DNA of 64,000 nt from an uncultured Candidatus Melainabacteria bacterium (GTDB lineage: Bacteria; Cyanobacteriota; Vampirovibrionia; Gastranaerophilales; Gastranaerophilaceae): the NCBI GenBank assembly GCA_947525005.1, contig CANNUY010000006.1, forward strand, positions 32,863 through 96,862. The letters are read 5' to 3'. Made by a program: the position numbers and the translations under genes. Shown piece after piece: positions 26,526 to 35,594 of the stretch. The notes beneath the pieces are model-generated. The model saw only the letters and a list, made by a program, of their open reading frames with translations. It had not been told where the DNA came from and made no database searches. Position 1 is the stretch's first letter; each line of letters opens with the position of its first letter.

Positions 26526-27937
26526 TATTTAAACACCCTCTCAATATCATTTTTTACAGCTTCAACCCCTTGAGTGTCATCTGTCATATCATATATTTTC
26601 AATTTTTCTAGATATAACTCTTTTACAAGTGGATATCTGACAATACCTTCATTTAGAACATTGATTGCAGCATTTTTACTATCAGAATCAAATAACACAC
26701 TCGCTTTATCTATATAATCTTGGAAAGATTCCAAAGCATAATCTCTAATTGAGTTCATACAGCGTTCGTAACTGATATCATCTTTTAATGCTTCATATAC
26801 TTTTGCAAGGTTGTAATGATAAATAATTCTATAATCAGGCATTGATAACGCCTTATTTAAGTATGTTATAGCTTTATTAAATTGATGCAAATTGTAATAA
26901 CACATACCAATATAGTTATAAACTTCAGCTTTTGAATTTTTATTTACAGACTGCAAAAACATATCTAGAGCGTTTTGCATATCACCTGAATAATACAAAA
27001 TTTTACCTAGTTCTGCTCTGTATTCATAAGAATTTGTTGATAAAATCGCTTTATAAATAGATTTTTTAGCCTCATTAAACTCATTCATATATTGATAATT
27101 TTTTGCAATTAAAAGATATGCATAATCATCTGATGGATTAAGTTTCAAGTAATAATTCAAAGTTGCATTAGAACCTGCGAAATCCAATGACTCTGTTCTC
27201 ATATTTGCTATTTTTAAATATGCAGTATTATATTTAGGATTTAAACTAACCACTTGTCTATAATTTTTTAAAGAGTTTTCTGTATCATTAATATATCTAT
27301 AATAATCACCTAGTAGTAGGTATGCACAAAAATCTTTAGGATTCAATCTCAATGCTTCTTGAAGTATCTGTTTTGAGTCCTTTAGCGAGCCTGTTTGTTT
27401 ATAAATTTGAGATAAGTTATCAAGTGGTAATGTAAATAAATTATTTAATTCATTTGATTTTAAAAACGCAGTCTTTGCATCATCAAACTTTCTTTGAGCC
27501 CAACAAACAAGTCCTAAAGTATTATACAATCTGAAATTATCTTGACCACCGTTATTTATAGCTTGCCTAAACAATCCTTCGGCTCTTACATAATCTTTAT
27601 TCTTATAGGCAGATATTCCTTGTTCATAAGCATTATCAACATTTTGAATAGATGTTTTTACATAAGGAACATCAAAAACGAGAGGTTTGTATAAATCAGG
27701 GAATGGTTTACTCAATTTTGGAGGATTTAACATAACCTTCAATTCTATAGCTTCAAGATTATCTTTTTCTATCTCCAGAATTTGATTTACATATTCTAAC
27801 GTCTTAGCTTTGTTGCCTTCATTATAATAGTTCTTTGCAATATCTAGCAAATCATCTGTTAACTCGTTCGCAAAAACAGGCAAAACAAAGGCACTCAAAA
27901 ACATACACATAACAAACAATTTAAAACAGTTTTTCAT
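26525..27937 (-). CDS. Exported tetratricopeptide-repeat protein
   Basis: 470 aa from ATG 27937. The signal peptide KNCFKLFVMCMFLSAFVLPVFA is followed by about ten TPR units (for example AYLLIAKNYQYMNEFNEAKKSIYKAI). It is expected in the periplasm or on the surface. ATG 27937 was chosen because the signal peptide begins there. The in-frame start at 28030 would place 31 extra residues in front and overlap the neighbour. A TATAAT ends 7 bases before the ATG. The next gene is the phosphoesterase. Confidence 0.88.
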   Translation of the reverse strand: MKNCFKLFVMCMFLSAFVLPVFANELTDDLLDIAKNYYNEGNKAKTLEYVNQILEIEKDNLEAIELKVMLNPPKLSKPFPDLYKPLVFDVPYVKTSIQNVDNAYEQGISAYKNKDYVRAEGLFRQAINNGGQDNFRLYNTLGLVCWAQRKFDDAKTAFLKSNELNNLFTLPLDNLSQIYKQTGSLKDSKQILQEALRLNPKDFCAYLLLGDYYRYINDTENSLKNYRQVVSLNPKYNTAYLKIANMRTESLDFAGSNATLNYYLKLNPSDDYAYLLIAKNYQYMNEFNEAKKSIYKAILSTNSYEYRAELGKILYYSGDMQNALDMFLQSVNKNSKAEVYNYIGMCYYNLHQFNKAITYLNKALSMPDYRIIYHYNLAKVYEALKDDISYERCMNSIRDYALESFQDYIDKASVLFDSDSKNAAINVLNEGIVRYPLVKELYLEKLKIYDMTDDTQGVEAVKNDIERVFK

Positions 27938-27944
27938 ACCTTTT

Positions 27945-27950
27945 ATTATA
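27945..27950 (-). promoter_or_regulatory. -10 box close to the TPR gene start
   Basis: TATAAT on the minus strand lies seven bases (AAAAGGT) before the ATG. The intervening AAAGG could still act as an SD if transcription starts further upstream. Confidence 0.5.
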
Positions 27951-27998
27951 CAATAATTTAGCTGACTTTCAAAAAAGTTAACAAATCTCATAATAAAT

Positions 27999-29012
27999 TT
28001 ATGCAATATCCCATCTACCGCAAGTACCACCCCAACGAGCGATTACATTACCTTTAATATCTTTAATATTCTCAACGTGTTGATGTTCAGTTTCACCTTC
28101 AACAATCGTAATAACTTCACAATTGTTTGAACAACCTGTACATTGACAAGTGATTGATTGGAATTGCATATTACCAACATTCCAACCTTTGAATGTTGAT
28201 TTATTATCAGTATATTGATGGTTTTCCATCGCTAATAATGCTGCACCAATTGCACCCATTGTTTGGTGGTTTTGTGGGACAACAATTTCTGTTTCAAGAG
28301 CTTCTTCAAATGCTTTAACCATACCCGTATTAGTAGCAACACCACCTTGGAATGATACAGTAGGTAAAATTTCTTTACCTAATGCCAAATTACTTAAATA
28401 GTTTCTAACAAGTGCTTGACAAAGACCATACAACAAATCTTCAACAGGATAACCTAATTGTTGTTTGTGAATCAAGTCACTTTCAGCGAATACACCACAT
28501 CTACCAGCAATTCTAGCAGGATTTTCTGATTTAAGAGCTGTTTCACCAAAGATTTCGATAGGAACATTCAAACGTTGAGCTTGGTGATCTAAAAAACTAC
28601 CTGTACCAGCTGCACAAACTGTGTTCATAGCAAAATCTGTTACAATACCATCTCTCAAGATAATAATTTTACTATCTTGTCCACCAATTTCCAAAATTGT
28701 TTGAACATTTGGAATATAAGTTGCAGCTGCAACTGCGTGAGCTGTAATTTCATTCTTTACAATATCAGCACCAACCAACGCACCAGCAAGGTTTCTACCA
28801 CTACCTGTAGTACCAACACCTTGAATATCATATTCTCTATTTGCAGCATTTGCCTGTTCTAAGATTTTGTTTAAACCTGTTTGTACTGCTAACACTGGTT
28901 TACCAGCTGTTTTTAACATATATGAATCAATATATTGACCTTTTTCATCAACTAATGCTAATTTTGTTGTTACAGAACCTACGTCTATACCTAAATATGA
29001 AACTATACTCAT
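27999..29012 (-). CDS. BcrAD/BadFG-type ATPase, CoA-enzyme activase family
   Basis: 337 aa with an ASKHA-fold ATPase: LGIDVGSVTTKLALVD (phosphate 1), EIGGQDSKI (phosphate 2) and GGVATNTGMV (adenosine). Two cysteines, in NTVCAAGTG and GRCGVFAESD, match those that hold the shared [4Fe-4S] cluster in HgdC-type activators. These donate an electron to 2-hydroxyacyl-CoA dehydratases or benzoyl-CoA reductases. An extra C-terminal Cys-rich tail (QCTGCSNNC) is present. ATG 29012 has GGGGAG upstream. No dehydratase subunit is adjacent, so its client is unknown. Confidence 0.88.
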   Translation of the reverse strand: MSIVSYLGIDVGSVTTKLALVDEKGQYIDSYMLKTAGKPVLAVQTGLNKILEQANAANREYDIQGVGTTGSGRNLAGALVGADIVKNEITAHAVAAATYIPNVQTILEIGGQDSKIIILRDGIVTDFAMNTVCAAGTGSFLDHQAQRLNVPIEIFGETALKSENPARIAGRCGVFAESDLIHKQQLGYPVEDLLYGLCQALVRNYLSNLALGKEILPTVSFQGGVATNTGMVKAFEEALETEIVVPQNHQTMGAIGAALLAMENHQYTDNKSTFKGWNVGNMQFQSITCQCTGCSNNCEVITIVEGETEHQHVENIKDIKGNVIARWGGTCGRWDIA

Positions 29013-29053
29013 TATAACTCCCCTTAATCTATTATATTCATAATAACACAAAC

Positions 29054-29086
29054 AAAAAAAGATGTATAAAAATACATCTTTTTTTT
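29054..29086 (-). terminator. Intrinsic terminator of the 29120-29512 gene
   Basis: Stem AAAAAAGATGTAT / ATACATCTTTTTT with loop AAAA and a T run. It lies 34 bases past the stop of the 29120-29512 gene and just upstream of the BcrAD-type gene's promoter region. Confidence 0.85.
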
Positions 29087-29119
29087 GGTTTAGATTTAGT
29101 TAAGTTATTAAGGAGAAAG

Positions 29120-29512
29120 TTAAGCAATTGCCTGACCATTATTGAACATCAAAGGCATTGCTTGTTGAGCGAAAATATCATTTTGAGTAAACGATGTATA
29201 AGGTGACATCGACATATTACTTGGATTCATAAACATATTTGCAACCTGTGAAGCTTGATAATAATCTTGCATTGTAGGAGCACTATTTGCTACATTTGCT
29301 CCAACGGCTTGTTGAACTAATGCTGATGCCAAATCATTTGGTGGAGTTGTAAATTTTGGTTGTTGTTGATAACTAAATGGATTATTTCCAAAAATTTGAG
29401 ATCCAAATACATCATTTGCCATCGGAGTATTCATAAATGAATATGGATTCATACTAACTGTTGAATTTACATTGGTTGTTGCACCAACATTTGAAGAAAC
29501 ATTTGTTGTCAT
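29120..29512 (-). CDS. Asn/Gln/Met-rich orphan protein
   Basis: 130 aa, almost without charged residues, rich in Asn, Gln, Met, Ser, Thr and Pro (for example NPFSYQQQP and MFMNPSNMSMSPY). No signal peptide, membrane helix or motif. The composition is low-complexity and disordered, prone to self-association, but a prion-like character is only a composition-based guess. AAGG lies upstream of the ATG. Own terminator downstream. Confidence 0.7.
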   Translation of the reverse strand: MTTNVSSNVGATTNVNSTVSMNPYSFMNTPMANDVFGSQIFGNNPFSYQQQPKFTTPPNDLASALVQQAVGANVANSAPTMQDYYQASQVANMFMNPSNMSMSPYTSFTQNDIFAQQAMPLMFNNGQAIA

Positions 29513-29729
29513 AATTTTAAACCTTAATAATAAACTAACCTTACTCTTATATAAAGTTGTTTATATTTTTAAAATTGACTATTTATCAAAAAGCATTAAG
29601 AAATATTAAGTGATATTTTCTTATAACCTTTTAATTGACATCAGATACTTGAAAACTGGTTATAAAAATGCTAAAATGTGGTATATAAATAGAAGAGAGT
29701 ACTACTATCACAATTAGTTGAAGGTTATT

Positions 29730-30071
29730 ATGGTTGCACCAATAGGTTCAAATCAATATAATATCGATTATCAAAGTCTTGAAGTAATAAGAAGACTTCA
29801 ATCGCTTGGAATAAAACCGACTGGAAACATTAGTGCTGATAGACAGACGCTTCAAAAAGCTGAATACATCAAACGTCAAAACACACTATCAGCTAACAAT
29901 GTACAAAACCTTAACAATCTTGAAGGGTCAGGTTTCGCATTCAGCGACACTCTTAATTCTATAAATCAATCAACTCCATCAAGTACCGTTCACAACAACT
30001 CTGTTCAACCAAGCCAACAAATCGGTGCATCACAAATAGCTATGCTTAATAAATATCAATTAGGTTTATAA
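29730..30071 (+). CDS. Orphan polar protein, unknown
   Basis: 113 aa from the ATG at 29730, which has GAAGG five bases upstream. The N-terminal half looks folded (IDYQSLEVIRRLQSLGIKPTGNIS, then an Arg/Lys-rich helix); the second half is disordered Asn/Ser/Gln/Thr-rich. No signal or membrane segment and no family recognised. Divergent from the Asn/Gln-rich orphan at 29120. Confidence 0.65.
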   Translation: MVAPIGSNQYNIDYQSLEVIRRLQSLGIKPTGNISADRQTLQKAEYIKRQNTLSANNVQNLNNLEGSGFAFSDTLNSINQSTPSSTVHNNSVQPSQQIGASQIAMLNKYQLGL

Positions 30072-30137
30072 ATTTCACATTTAATGTTTATAGGGATTCT
30101 GACTCAAGTTCCACTACTGTCCATGATAGTTTTATTC

Positions 30138-30176
30138 GTCATTGCGAGGAACGAAGTGACGTGGCAATCCATAAAT
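30138..30176 (+). repeat. REP-like palindromic unit
   Basis: Reads GTCATTGCGAGGAACGAAGT and continues to GGCAATCCATAAAT, the widespread GTCATTGCGA...GGCAATCC repeat type. A second copy with a different insert is at 13593-13642 in the other orientation. Confidence 0.7.
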
Positions 30177-30199
30177 CAACTGTTATGTAAACATAAAAC

Positions 30200-30251
30200 G
30201 TCATTCAGAGTGGTTTGCAAGTACTTCTTTAATGCAAGCGAAGAATCCCTG
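30200..30251 (+). repeat. Second REP-like unit, CATTC...GAATCC type
   Basis: Begins GTCATTCAGAG and ends GCAAGCGAAGAATCCCTG, matching the common bacterial repeat of the CATTCTGAGCGAAG...GAATCC type, with an extra internal stretch of about 23 bases. Confidence 0.5.
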
Positions 30252-30278
30252 CGAACATATAAAGTGTTTTTTATTTAA

Positions 30279-30325
30279 CTGTTTTCTTTCTTTTCGGAGT
30301 TGCGAAGCCAAAAGAAAGAAAACAG
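30279..30325. repeat. Perfect 16-bp hairpin in the repeat island
   Basis: Arms CTGTTTTCTTTCTTTT and AAAAGAAAGAAAACAG are exact complements around a 15-base loop. There is no following T run, so it is not a standard terminator. It may be a structural element of the repeat. Confidence 0.75.
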
Positions 30326-30351
30326 TAGAAAAAGAAAGAAACGGCACGCTG

Positions 30352-30478
30352 AGTAGACACGAAAATATTAGCACTCAACCGTTAAAGCTCATAACTCGGA
30401 ATTTGTGATTTTGTTTTAGCTATCAAATTCCTCAAACAAATTCGCTATCTAGGTTTCGTTTATGTTTTCGTGTCTACT
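30352..30478. repeat. Nested inverted pair AGTAGACACGAAAA
   Basis: AGTAGACACGAAAATAT at 30352-30368 is inverted at 30462-30478 with one mismatch, enclosing about 93 bases that hold smaller inverted pieces (GGAATTTG/CAAATTCC). A related AGTAGACGTGATAATAT occurs at 13521. Confidence 0.65.
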
Positions 30479-30636
30479 ATGTTGTTTTCAACAACAATTA
30501 AACAGTTTTTTTAATTTCAAATTTAATGTCTAAACTTTTTCTTTAGTACTTCAATGCTATATGGTTATTGAACTTAAATAAATTTCAGAAGAATTATTCG
30601 GGACAGTAGTGGACTCAAGTTCAGAATAACGTTAAA

Positions 30637-31767
30637 TTAAATAAAATTATTATAGTGTTCTTGATAAAATTCTTCAAATCTATCTTCTAAGATAGCTTGT
30701 CTAACTAATTGTGAAAACTTAACCAAGAAAGTGATATTATGAATTGATAATAACGCTTGTGCAGTTCCTTCATTACATTTGAACAAATGTCTTATATAGG
30801 CTTTTGAATGATTTCTACAAGCATAACAATCGCACTTGTCATCTAAAGGGCTTGCATCTTCTTGATACATAGCGTTTTTAATCTGTTTTTTACCATTCCA
30901 AGTAAAGAACGAACCGTGTCGTGCATTTCTTGTCGGTAAAACACAGTCAAACATATCAACTCCACCTTTTATACCATCTAATAAGTCTTCAGGTGTACCA
31001 ACACCCATCAAATATCTTGGTTTATTAGCAGGTAATAATGGAGCCGTATAGTTTACAAAATGGTTCATTGTTTCCTTGTCTTCGCCTACACTCAATCCAC
31101 CTATTGCATAACCAACAGCATCAAACTGTGATACAAACCCTGCACTTTCTTTTCTTAAATCATCATAAAAAGCACCTTGACAAATTGGAAACAACGCTTG
31201 TTTAGGATTAGTTTTAGCTTTAATACATCGTTCTAACCATCTATGAGTTCTTTCCATAGCCTTTTTGGCTTCATTATATTCACAAGGGAATGGTGCACAC
31301 TGATCAAATGCCATTATTATATCTGCACCAATATTTTGTTGAATTTTCATAGAAATTTCAGGACTAATAAAGTGTTTCTTTCCATCTTTAGGATCTCTAA
31401 ATTCAACACCGTCTTCAGTTATTTTTCGTAAATGAGCTAATGAAAAAACCTGAAATCCACCAGAATCAGTTAAAACAGGTTTATCCCAATTCATCCATTT
31501 ATGTATTCCACCAAATTTGGCAATCAATTCATCACCAGCTCTTAAATATAAATGATATGAGTTCCCTAATATAATTTGAGCCTGTGACTCGTATAAATGG
31601 TGATTAGTCACTAGTTTCACAGTTGAATTAGTTCCCACAGGCATAAAAATAGGCGTTAAAATATCTCCGTGTGGAGTGTGTAAAATACCAGCACGTGCAC
31701 CTGTCTTTTTATCCGTATGGACTAATTCATAATTAAAATATTCAAATTCTGGATTAGAGTAACTCAT
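30637..31767 (-). CDS. tgt: tRNA-guanine (queuine) transglycosylase
   Basis: 376 aa. Swaps guanine-34 for preQ1 in tRNAs with GUN anticodons. The active-site aspartate is in LTDSGGFQVFSL and the catalytic nucleophile in GGVDMFDCVLPTR. The zinc site is C-x-C-x2-C...H in DKCDCYACRNHSKAYIRH. ATG 31767 is chosen; a TTG at 31776 would add three residues. It overlaps ndk by 14 bases. Full length for the bacterial family. Confidence 0.96.
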   Translation of the reverse strand: MSYSNPEFEYFNYELVHTDKKTGARAGILHTPHGDILTPIFMPVGTNSTVKLVTNHHLYESQAQIILGNSYHLYLRAGDELIAKFGGIHKWMNWDKPVLTDSGGFQVFSLAHLRKITEDGVEFRDPKDGKKHFISPEISMKIQQNIGADIIMAFDQCAPFPCEYNEAKKAMERTHRWLERCIKAKTNPKQALFPICQGAFYDDLRKESAGFVSQFDAVGYAIGGLSVGEDKETMNHFVNYTAPLLPANKPRYLMGVGTPEDLLDGIKGGVDMFDCVLPTRNARHGSFFTWNGKKQIKNAMYQEDASPLDDKCDCYACRNHSKAYIRHLFKCNEGTAQALLSIHNITFLVKFSQLVRQAILEDRFEEFYQEHYNNFI

Positions 31768-32227
31768 CTTCTTCAATCAATTCTTCTGTTTTTGTTTTCC
31801 AAGTATCAAAAATTTCTTTTTCATCAAAATATATAGAAATTTCTCGTTCAGCACTTTCAACGCAGTCAGAAGCGTGAATTACATTATATTCCATAACTTG
31901 CGCAAAATCAGCTCTAATAGTTCCCACATCTGCTTTTAAAGGACTTGTTGCTCCAACAATATGTCTAACGCTTTCAACTGCGTTAAAGCCTTTAATAACC
32001 ATAGCTACAATAGGACCACTTTGGATATATTTTACTAATCTAGGATAAAAAGGTTTTCCTTTATGTTCTGCATAATGTTCTGATGCTTGTTCATCAGAAA
32101 CTGTTAGGAGTTTCATAGCCAATATTTTAAAACCTTTTCTTTCAAATCTTGTGATAATATCACCAATCAAACCTCTTTGTACACCATCTGGTTTAATTGC
32201 GACAAATGTTCTTTCTTCTGTTAACAT
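31754..32227 (-). CDS. ndk: Nucleoside diphosphate kinase
   Basis: 157 aa. Transfers phosphate between nucleoside tri- and diphosphates through a phosphohistidine in NVIHASD. The N-terminal TFVAIKPDGVQRGLIG is canonical. The C-terminus is slightly longer than usual, ending in an acidic Glu-rich tail (ELIEEDELL). AGGAG lies upstream of the ATG. It sits between ffh and tgt on the same strand. Confidence 0.96.
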   Translation of the reverse strand: MLTEERTFVAIKPDGVQRGLIGDIITRFERKGFKILAMKLLTVSDEQASEHYAEHKGKPFYPRLVKYIQSGPIVAMVIKGFNAVESVRHIVGATSPLKADVGTIRADFAQVMEYNVIHASDCVESAEREISIYFDEKEIFDTWKTKTEELIEEDELL

Positions 32228-32298
32228 TATAAAACTCCTACTTTCTTACATCAATTCTTATTACATCATAAAAGCAAACTTAATTCAAGCTATATTTA

Positions 32299-33690
32299 TT
32301 ATTTGAACCTACGCATATTCTGCATCATTTGTTTCATACCGAGTTTTCCGCCCAAGTTGCTACCCATCTTTGATAGTTTTGAAAAGTTTTTCTTCATTCC
32401 ATTAAAACCTTTCATCATTTCTCTCATCTGTTCAAACTGTTTAACAAAAATATTCACATCATGAATACTTATACCTGAACCAGATGCAATACGTTTTTTT
32501 CTACTAGAATTCAATAACTGTGGATTGTTTCGTTCTTCTTCCGTCATACTTTGAATAAACACTTCAATTTTCTTAAACTGTTTTTCACCTTCATGAGATA
32601 TCATTGCCTTATCATCTTTTGACAAATTCACACCTGGTAACATTCCCATTATTTGATCTAATGAACCAAACATACTCATCTGTTTTTTCATTTTTAAAAA
32701 GTCGTTAAAAGAAAACTCTGCTTTTGCCATTTTCTTTTCAAGTTCTAATGCTTCTTTTTCATCAATTACTTCTTTTGCTCTTTCAACCAAAGAAACAATA
32801 TCACCCATACCCAAAATTCTATTAGCAATTCTTTCAGGATAAAAATCTTCTAAAGCATTTAATTTTTCACCTGTACCTGTCAATTTAATAGGTTTACCTG
32901 TACAATAAGAAACACTTAATGCCGCACCACCTCTTGAATCACCATCTAACTTAGTTAATACAATACCTGTCAACTCTAACTGTTCATTAAAGTTTTCTGC
33001 AACATTAACAGCTTCTTGACCAACCATAGAGTCAATAACCAACAATTTTTCATCAGGCTTAAACATTCTATCTATCAATAATAGTTCTGCCATCATATCA
33101 ACATCAATCTGTAGACGACCTGCCGTATCAAGAATTATCACGTTATAATGGTTCTCTTTAGCATATTCTTTTGCTTCTTTTACGATATCTACAACATTTG
33201 TTGAACCTTCTTTTGAAAAACATTCAACATCAATCTGTGAAGCTAATGTTTTTAATTGGGAAATAGCTGCAGGTCTATAAACGTCACACGCAACTAGTAA
33301 AGGTCGTTTACCTTCTGTTTTCAATTTTACAGCTAACTTAGCAGAAGATGTTGTTTTACCTGAACCTTGTAACCCAAGCATCATAATAACAGATGGATTA
33401 TTATCTAAATTCAAAGGACTTTGAGTTTTTCCTAAGATATTAACCAATTCATCATTTACAATCTTAACTAATTGTTGAGAAGGATTTACCCCTTTTATAA
33501 TATCTTCACCTTCAGCTTTATCTTTTATATTTGAAATAAAAGATTTTACAACCCTTAAATTAACATCAGCACCTAACAAAGAGCGTCTAATCTCTCTCAA
33601 CGCTTCTTTCATATTGTCTTGAGTTAATTCTTTTACCCTTGCAGTGTTTTGTATAATTTCTTGCAATCTATCAGATAATGATTCAAACAT
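32299..33690 (-). CDS. ffh: Signal recognition particle GTPase Ffh
   Basis: 463 aa: N domain, G domain with P-loop GLQGSGKTTSSAKL, DTAGRL and TKLDGDSRGGAAL, then a Met-rich M domain (MKKQMSMFGSLDQIMGMLPG...GLGGKLGMKQMMQNMRRFK). It targets membrane and secreted proteins, including those in this window, to the SecYEG translocon with 4.5S RNA and FtsY. GGAGAGG precedes the ATG. A 30-base gap separates it from ftsQ. Confidence 0.97.
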   Translation of the reverse strand: MFESLSDRLQEIIQNTARVKELTQDNMKEALREIRRSLLGADVNLRVVKSFISNIKDKAEGEDIIKGVNPSQQLVKIVNDELVNILGKTQSPLNLDNNPSVIMMLGLQGSGKTTSSAKLAVKLKTEGKRPLLVACDVYRPAAISQLKTLASQIDVECFSKEGSTNVVDIVKEAKEYAKENHYNVIILDTAGRLQIDVDMMAELLLIDRMFKPDEKLLVIDSMVGQEAVNVAENFNEQLELTGIVLTKLDGDSRGGAALSVSYCTGKPIKLTGTGEKLNALEDFYPERIANRILGMGDIVSLVERAKEVIDEKEALELEKKMAKAEFSFNDFLKMKKQMSMFGSLDQIMGMLPGVNLSKDDKAMISHEGEKQFKKIEVFIQSMTEEERNNPQLLNSSRKKRIASGSGISIHDVNIFVKQFEQMREMMKGFNGMKKNFSKLSKMGSNLGGKLGMKQMMQNMRRFK

Positions 33691-33720
33691 ATTCCTCTCC
33701 GTTATTTAGATAATTATTAA

Positions 33721-34653
33721 TTAATTATCCTCTAATTTAATATAGTATAAATTATTTTGCCATCTCATATCCACATATCTAACCTTTTTATCCAACATCT
33801 TTACCTTTGGAAGAATAGATGGCAATCCTGAAATTTTCTTTAATGTATCAGGATAAGTTTCTGATGAAATAGATCCTAACCTGATTTTTACTGTAGGTAT
33901 TTTTACAAATACATCATCAGAATTTCTTAAATCTATATATTCAACTGGTTCTTTTGAATAATTTTCAATATCTTTTGCAATATTCAACAAAAAGTCAATC
34001 TCTTTTTTATCAAATTTTGATGCCGGATTATAAGCGTAAGTTAAAACTTTTACAGTTTTAAAACTTGGATTTAAAGGCAAATAAGAACGTCCTACAAGAG
34101 TTCCATCTTTTGTATAAAAAGCAATAGGTTGAACTTTTTCATTTGGTGCTAAAACAATCGCTGGTTCTCTTTCCTGTACTAAAATTTCCAATCTCGCAGG
34201 AAACCAAAAACGCTTAATATAAACATTTTGAATAGGTGTAATCTCTAGTATAGATTTTTTTATCTCATCTGTATTAAGTAAAAATATCGGACAAGTAGGG
34301 ACTTCGTTTTGTTGAATAGCCATTAAAATTTTTTGAGAACTCACAATAGAATTGTTTTCTATTTTTATTGAAGAATTACCCAAGCTACTAAAAGCTTTTG
34401 GATTTAATCGCCAATACTTCAATCTAAACAAATAAACAATTACAAATAATAAAACAATATATAAACAAATACGAGAAAAAGACAACAACAAACAAATTTG
34501 ATGTTTTGAATGACGAACCTGACGTTTTAATTGAGCTTGTTTTAAACGTCTATCAATCTGATATTTACTAACAGAATATTCATCGTCTTCTTCATAAGAG
34601 TCATAAATATTTTCGTTATTATCATTCATATTATTGTTATTGTCATCAATCAT
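33721..34653 (-). CDS. ftsQ: Cell division protein FtsQ/DivIB
   Basis: 310 aa. A long Asn/Asp-rich cytoplasmic tail of about 60 residues precedes one membrane helix (ICLYIVLLFVIVYLF). Then comes a POTRA-type domain (IFLLNTDEIKKSILEITPIQNVYIKRFWPARLEI-like region) and a beta domain. It links FtsB/FtsL to the divisome. The ATG overlaps the ddl stop. Its place after murC-murB-ddl is the classic dcw order, which supports the call despite low primary conservation. Confidence 0.85.
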   Translation of the reverse strand: MIDDNNNNMNDNNENIYDSYEEDDEYSVSKYQIDRRLKQAQLKRQVRHSKHQICLLLSFSRICLYIVLLFVIVYLFRLKYWRLNPKAFSSLGNSSIKIENNSIVSSQKILMAIQQNEVPTCPIFLLNTDEIKKSILEITPIQNVYIKRFWFPARLEILVQEREPAIVLAPNEKVQPIAFYTKDGTLVGRSYLPLNPSFKTVKVLTYAYNPASKFDKKEIDFLLNIAKDIENYSKEPVEYIDLRNSDDVFVKIPTVKIRLGSISSETYPDTLKKISGLPSILPKVKMLDKKVRYVDMRWQNNLYYIKLEDN

Positions 34654-35594
34654 TATTTATTTAAACCTGCACCCAATAATATAAGTTCTACTAATTCATC
34701 ATAAGAAATTCCCATAGAAGCTGATTGAGCAGGTAAATCACTTGTATCAGTCATTCCAGGACTTGTATTTATTTCCAAGAAATAAGGTGCATCGTCTTTA
34801 ATCATAAAATCAACCCTTGAAACACCTGAGCAACCAGCCGTTTCATGAGCCTCTACTGCATATTGTTTTACCAATTCTGTAGCTTCTTTTGATAACCCAG
34901 TCGCAGGAACAATAAATTCAGACATACCTTTAGTATATTTTGCTTCAAAATCATACCATTCTGTCTTTGGTCTAATTTCTAAAACATCTGTAGCAAAAGT
35001 TTTTCCGTCTTTTTCAAGAACACCTACTGTTACAAAAAAACCGTCAACGAATTCTTCAATCAAAACATCATCATTATATTTAATTGCGTCTTCATAAGCT
35101 TTTTCAAGTTCTTCTGGTTTATTAACTTTTGTCATACCAAAACTAGAACCTTCTGAAACAGGTTTTGTAATCAATGGATATCTTAAATCCTTTACAGCTT
35201 CTTTAACGTCCATTCCTTTTCTTACAAATGCTGATTTTATCAAAGGAAAACCTTTAATTGTAGATAATATTTTTTTTGTATATTCTTTGTTCATACAAAT
35301 AGAACTAGACATAACCCCACAGCCTGTATAAGGTATTTTTAATAGTTCTAATATTCCTTGTATACAACCATCTTCACCATATTTTCCATGCATAGCATTA
35401 AAAGCTATGTCAAAATCTTTTAAATCATTTGCAATATTTGTTGTAACATCAACCAATTTTGCGTTCTTATAACCTAATCTAAGTAAAGCTCCTAAACAGT
35501 TTTTGCCAGAACGCAATGAAACTTCTCTTTCAGAAGAGAATCCACCACACAAAACTGCTATTTTTATATTTTTGTCTTGTAAATTTGTTTGCAT
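34653..35594 (-). CDS. ddl: D-alanine--D-alanine ligase
   Basis: 313 aa, ATP-grasp. Joins two D-Ala for peptidoglycan. Visible: VLCGGFSSEREVSLRSG, AMHGKYGEDGCIQGILE, KPVSEGSSFGM, EEFVDGFFVTVGVL and INTSPGMTDTSDLPAQS. It overlaps murB by 31 bases. The motif FLEINTSPGMT carries the Mg-binding pair. The Tyr/Phe that decides D-Ala versus D-Lac is not asserted here. Confidence 0.96.
   Translation of the reverse strand: MQTNLQDKNIKIAVLCGGFSSEREVSLRSGKNCLGALLRLGYKNAKLVDVTTNIANDLKDFDIAFNAMHGKYGEDGCIQGILELLKIPYTGCGVMSSSICMNKEYTKKILSTIKGFPLIKSAFVRKGMDVKEAVKDLRYPLITKPVSEGSSFGMTKVNKPEELEKAYEDAIKYNDDVLIEEFVDGFFVTVGVLEKDGKTFATDVLEIRPKTEWYDFEAKYTKGMSEFIVPATGLSKEATELVKQYAVEAHETAGCSGVSRVDFMIKDDAPYFLEINTSPGMTDTSDLPAQSASMGISYDELVELILLGAGLNK

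Larger units (their letters stand above)
30096..30628. repeat. Non-coding composite repeat element
   Basis: About 530 bases without a credible gene. The ends carry imperfect inverted arms: ATTCTGA...CCACTACTGTCC on the left (30096-30122) and its inverted counterpart on the right (30601-30628). Within these arms the 10-mer GACTCAAGTT occurs in direct orientation at both ends (30101-30110 and 30612-30621). Inside lie two REP-like units, a 16-bp hairpin, and a nested inverted pair. It looks like a non-autonomous repeat island; no transposase is present. Confidence 0.55.

Noticed and set aside
27938..28030. Longer N-terminus for the TPR gene
   Set aside because: It would put 31 residues ahead of a clear signal peptide and overlap the neighbouring gene.
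30084..30278. A 64-codon plus-strand open frame in the repeat island
   Set aside because: It runs through REP-like units, has no SD, and its translation has no protein-like pattern. The island is non-coding.
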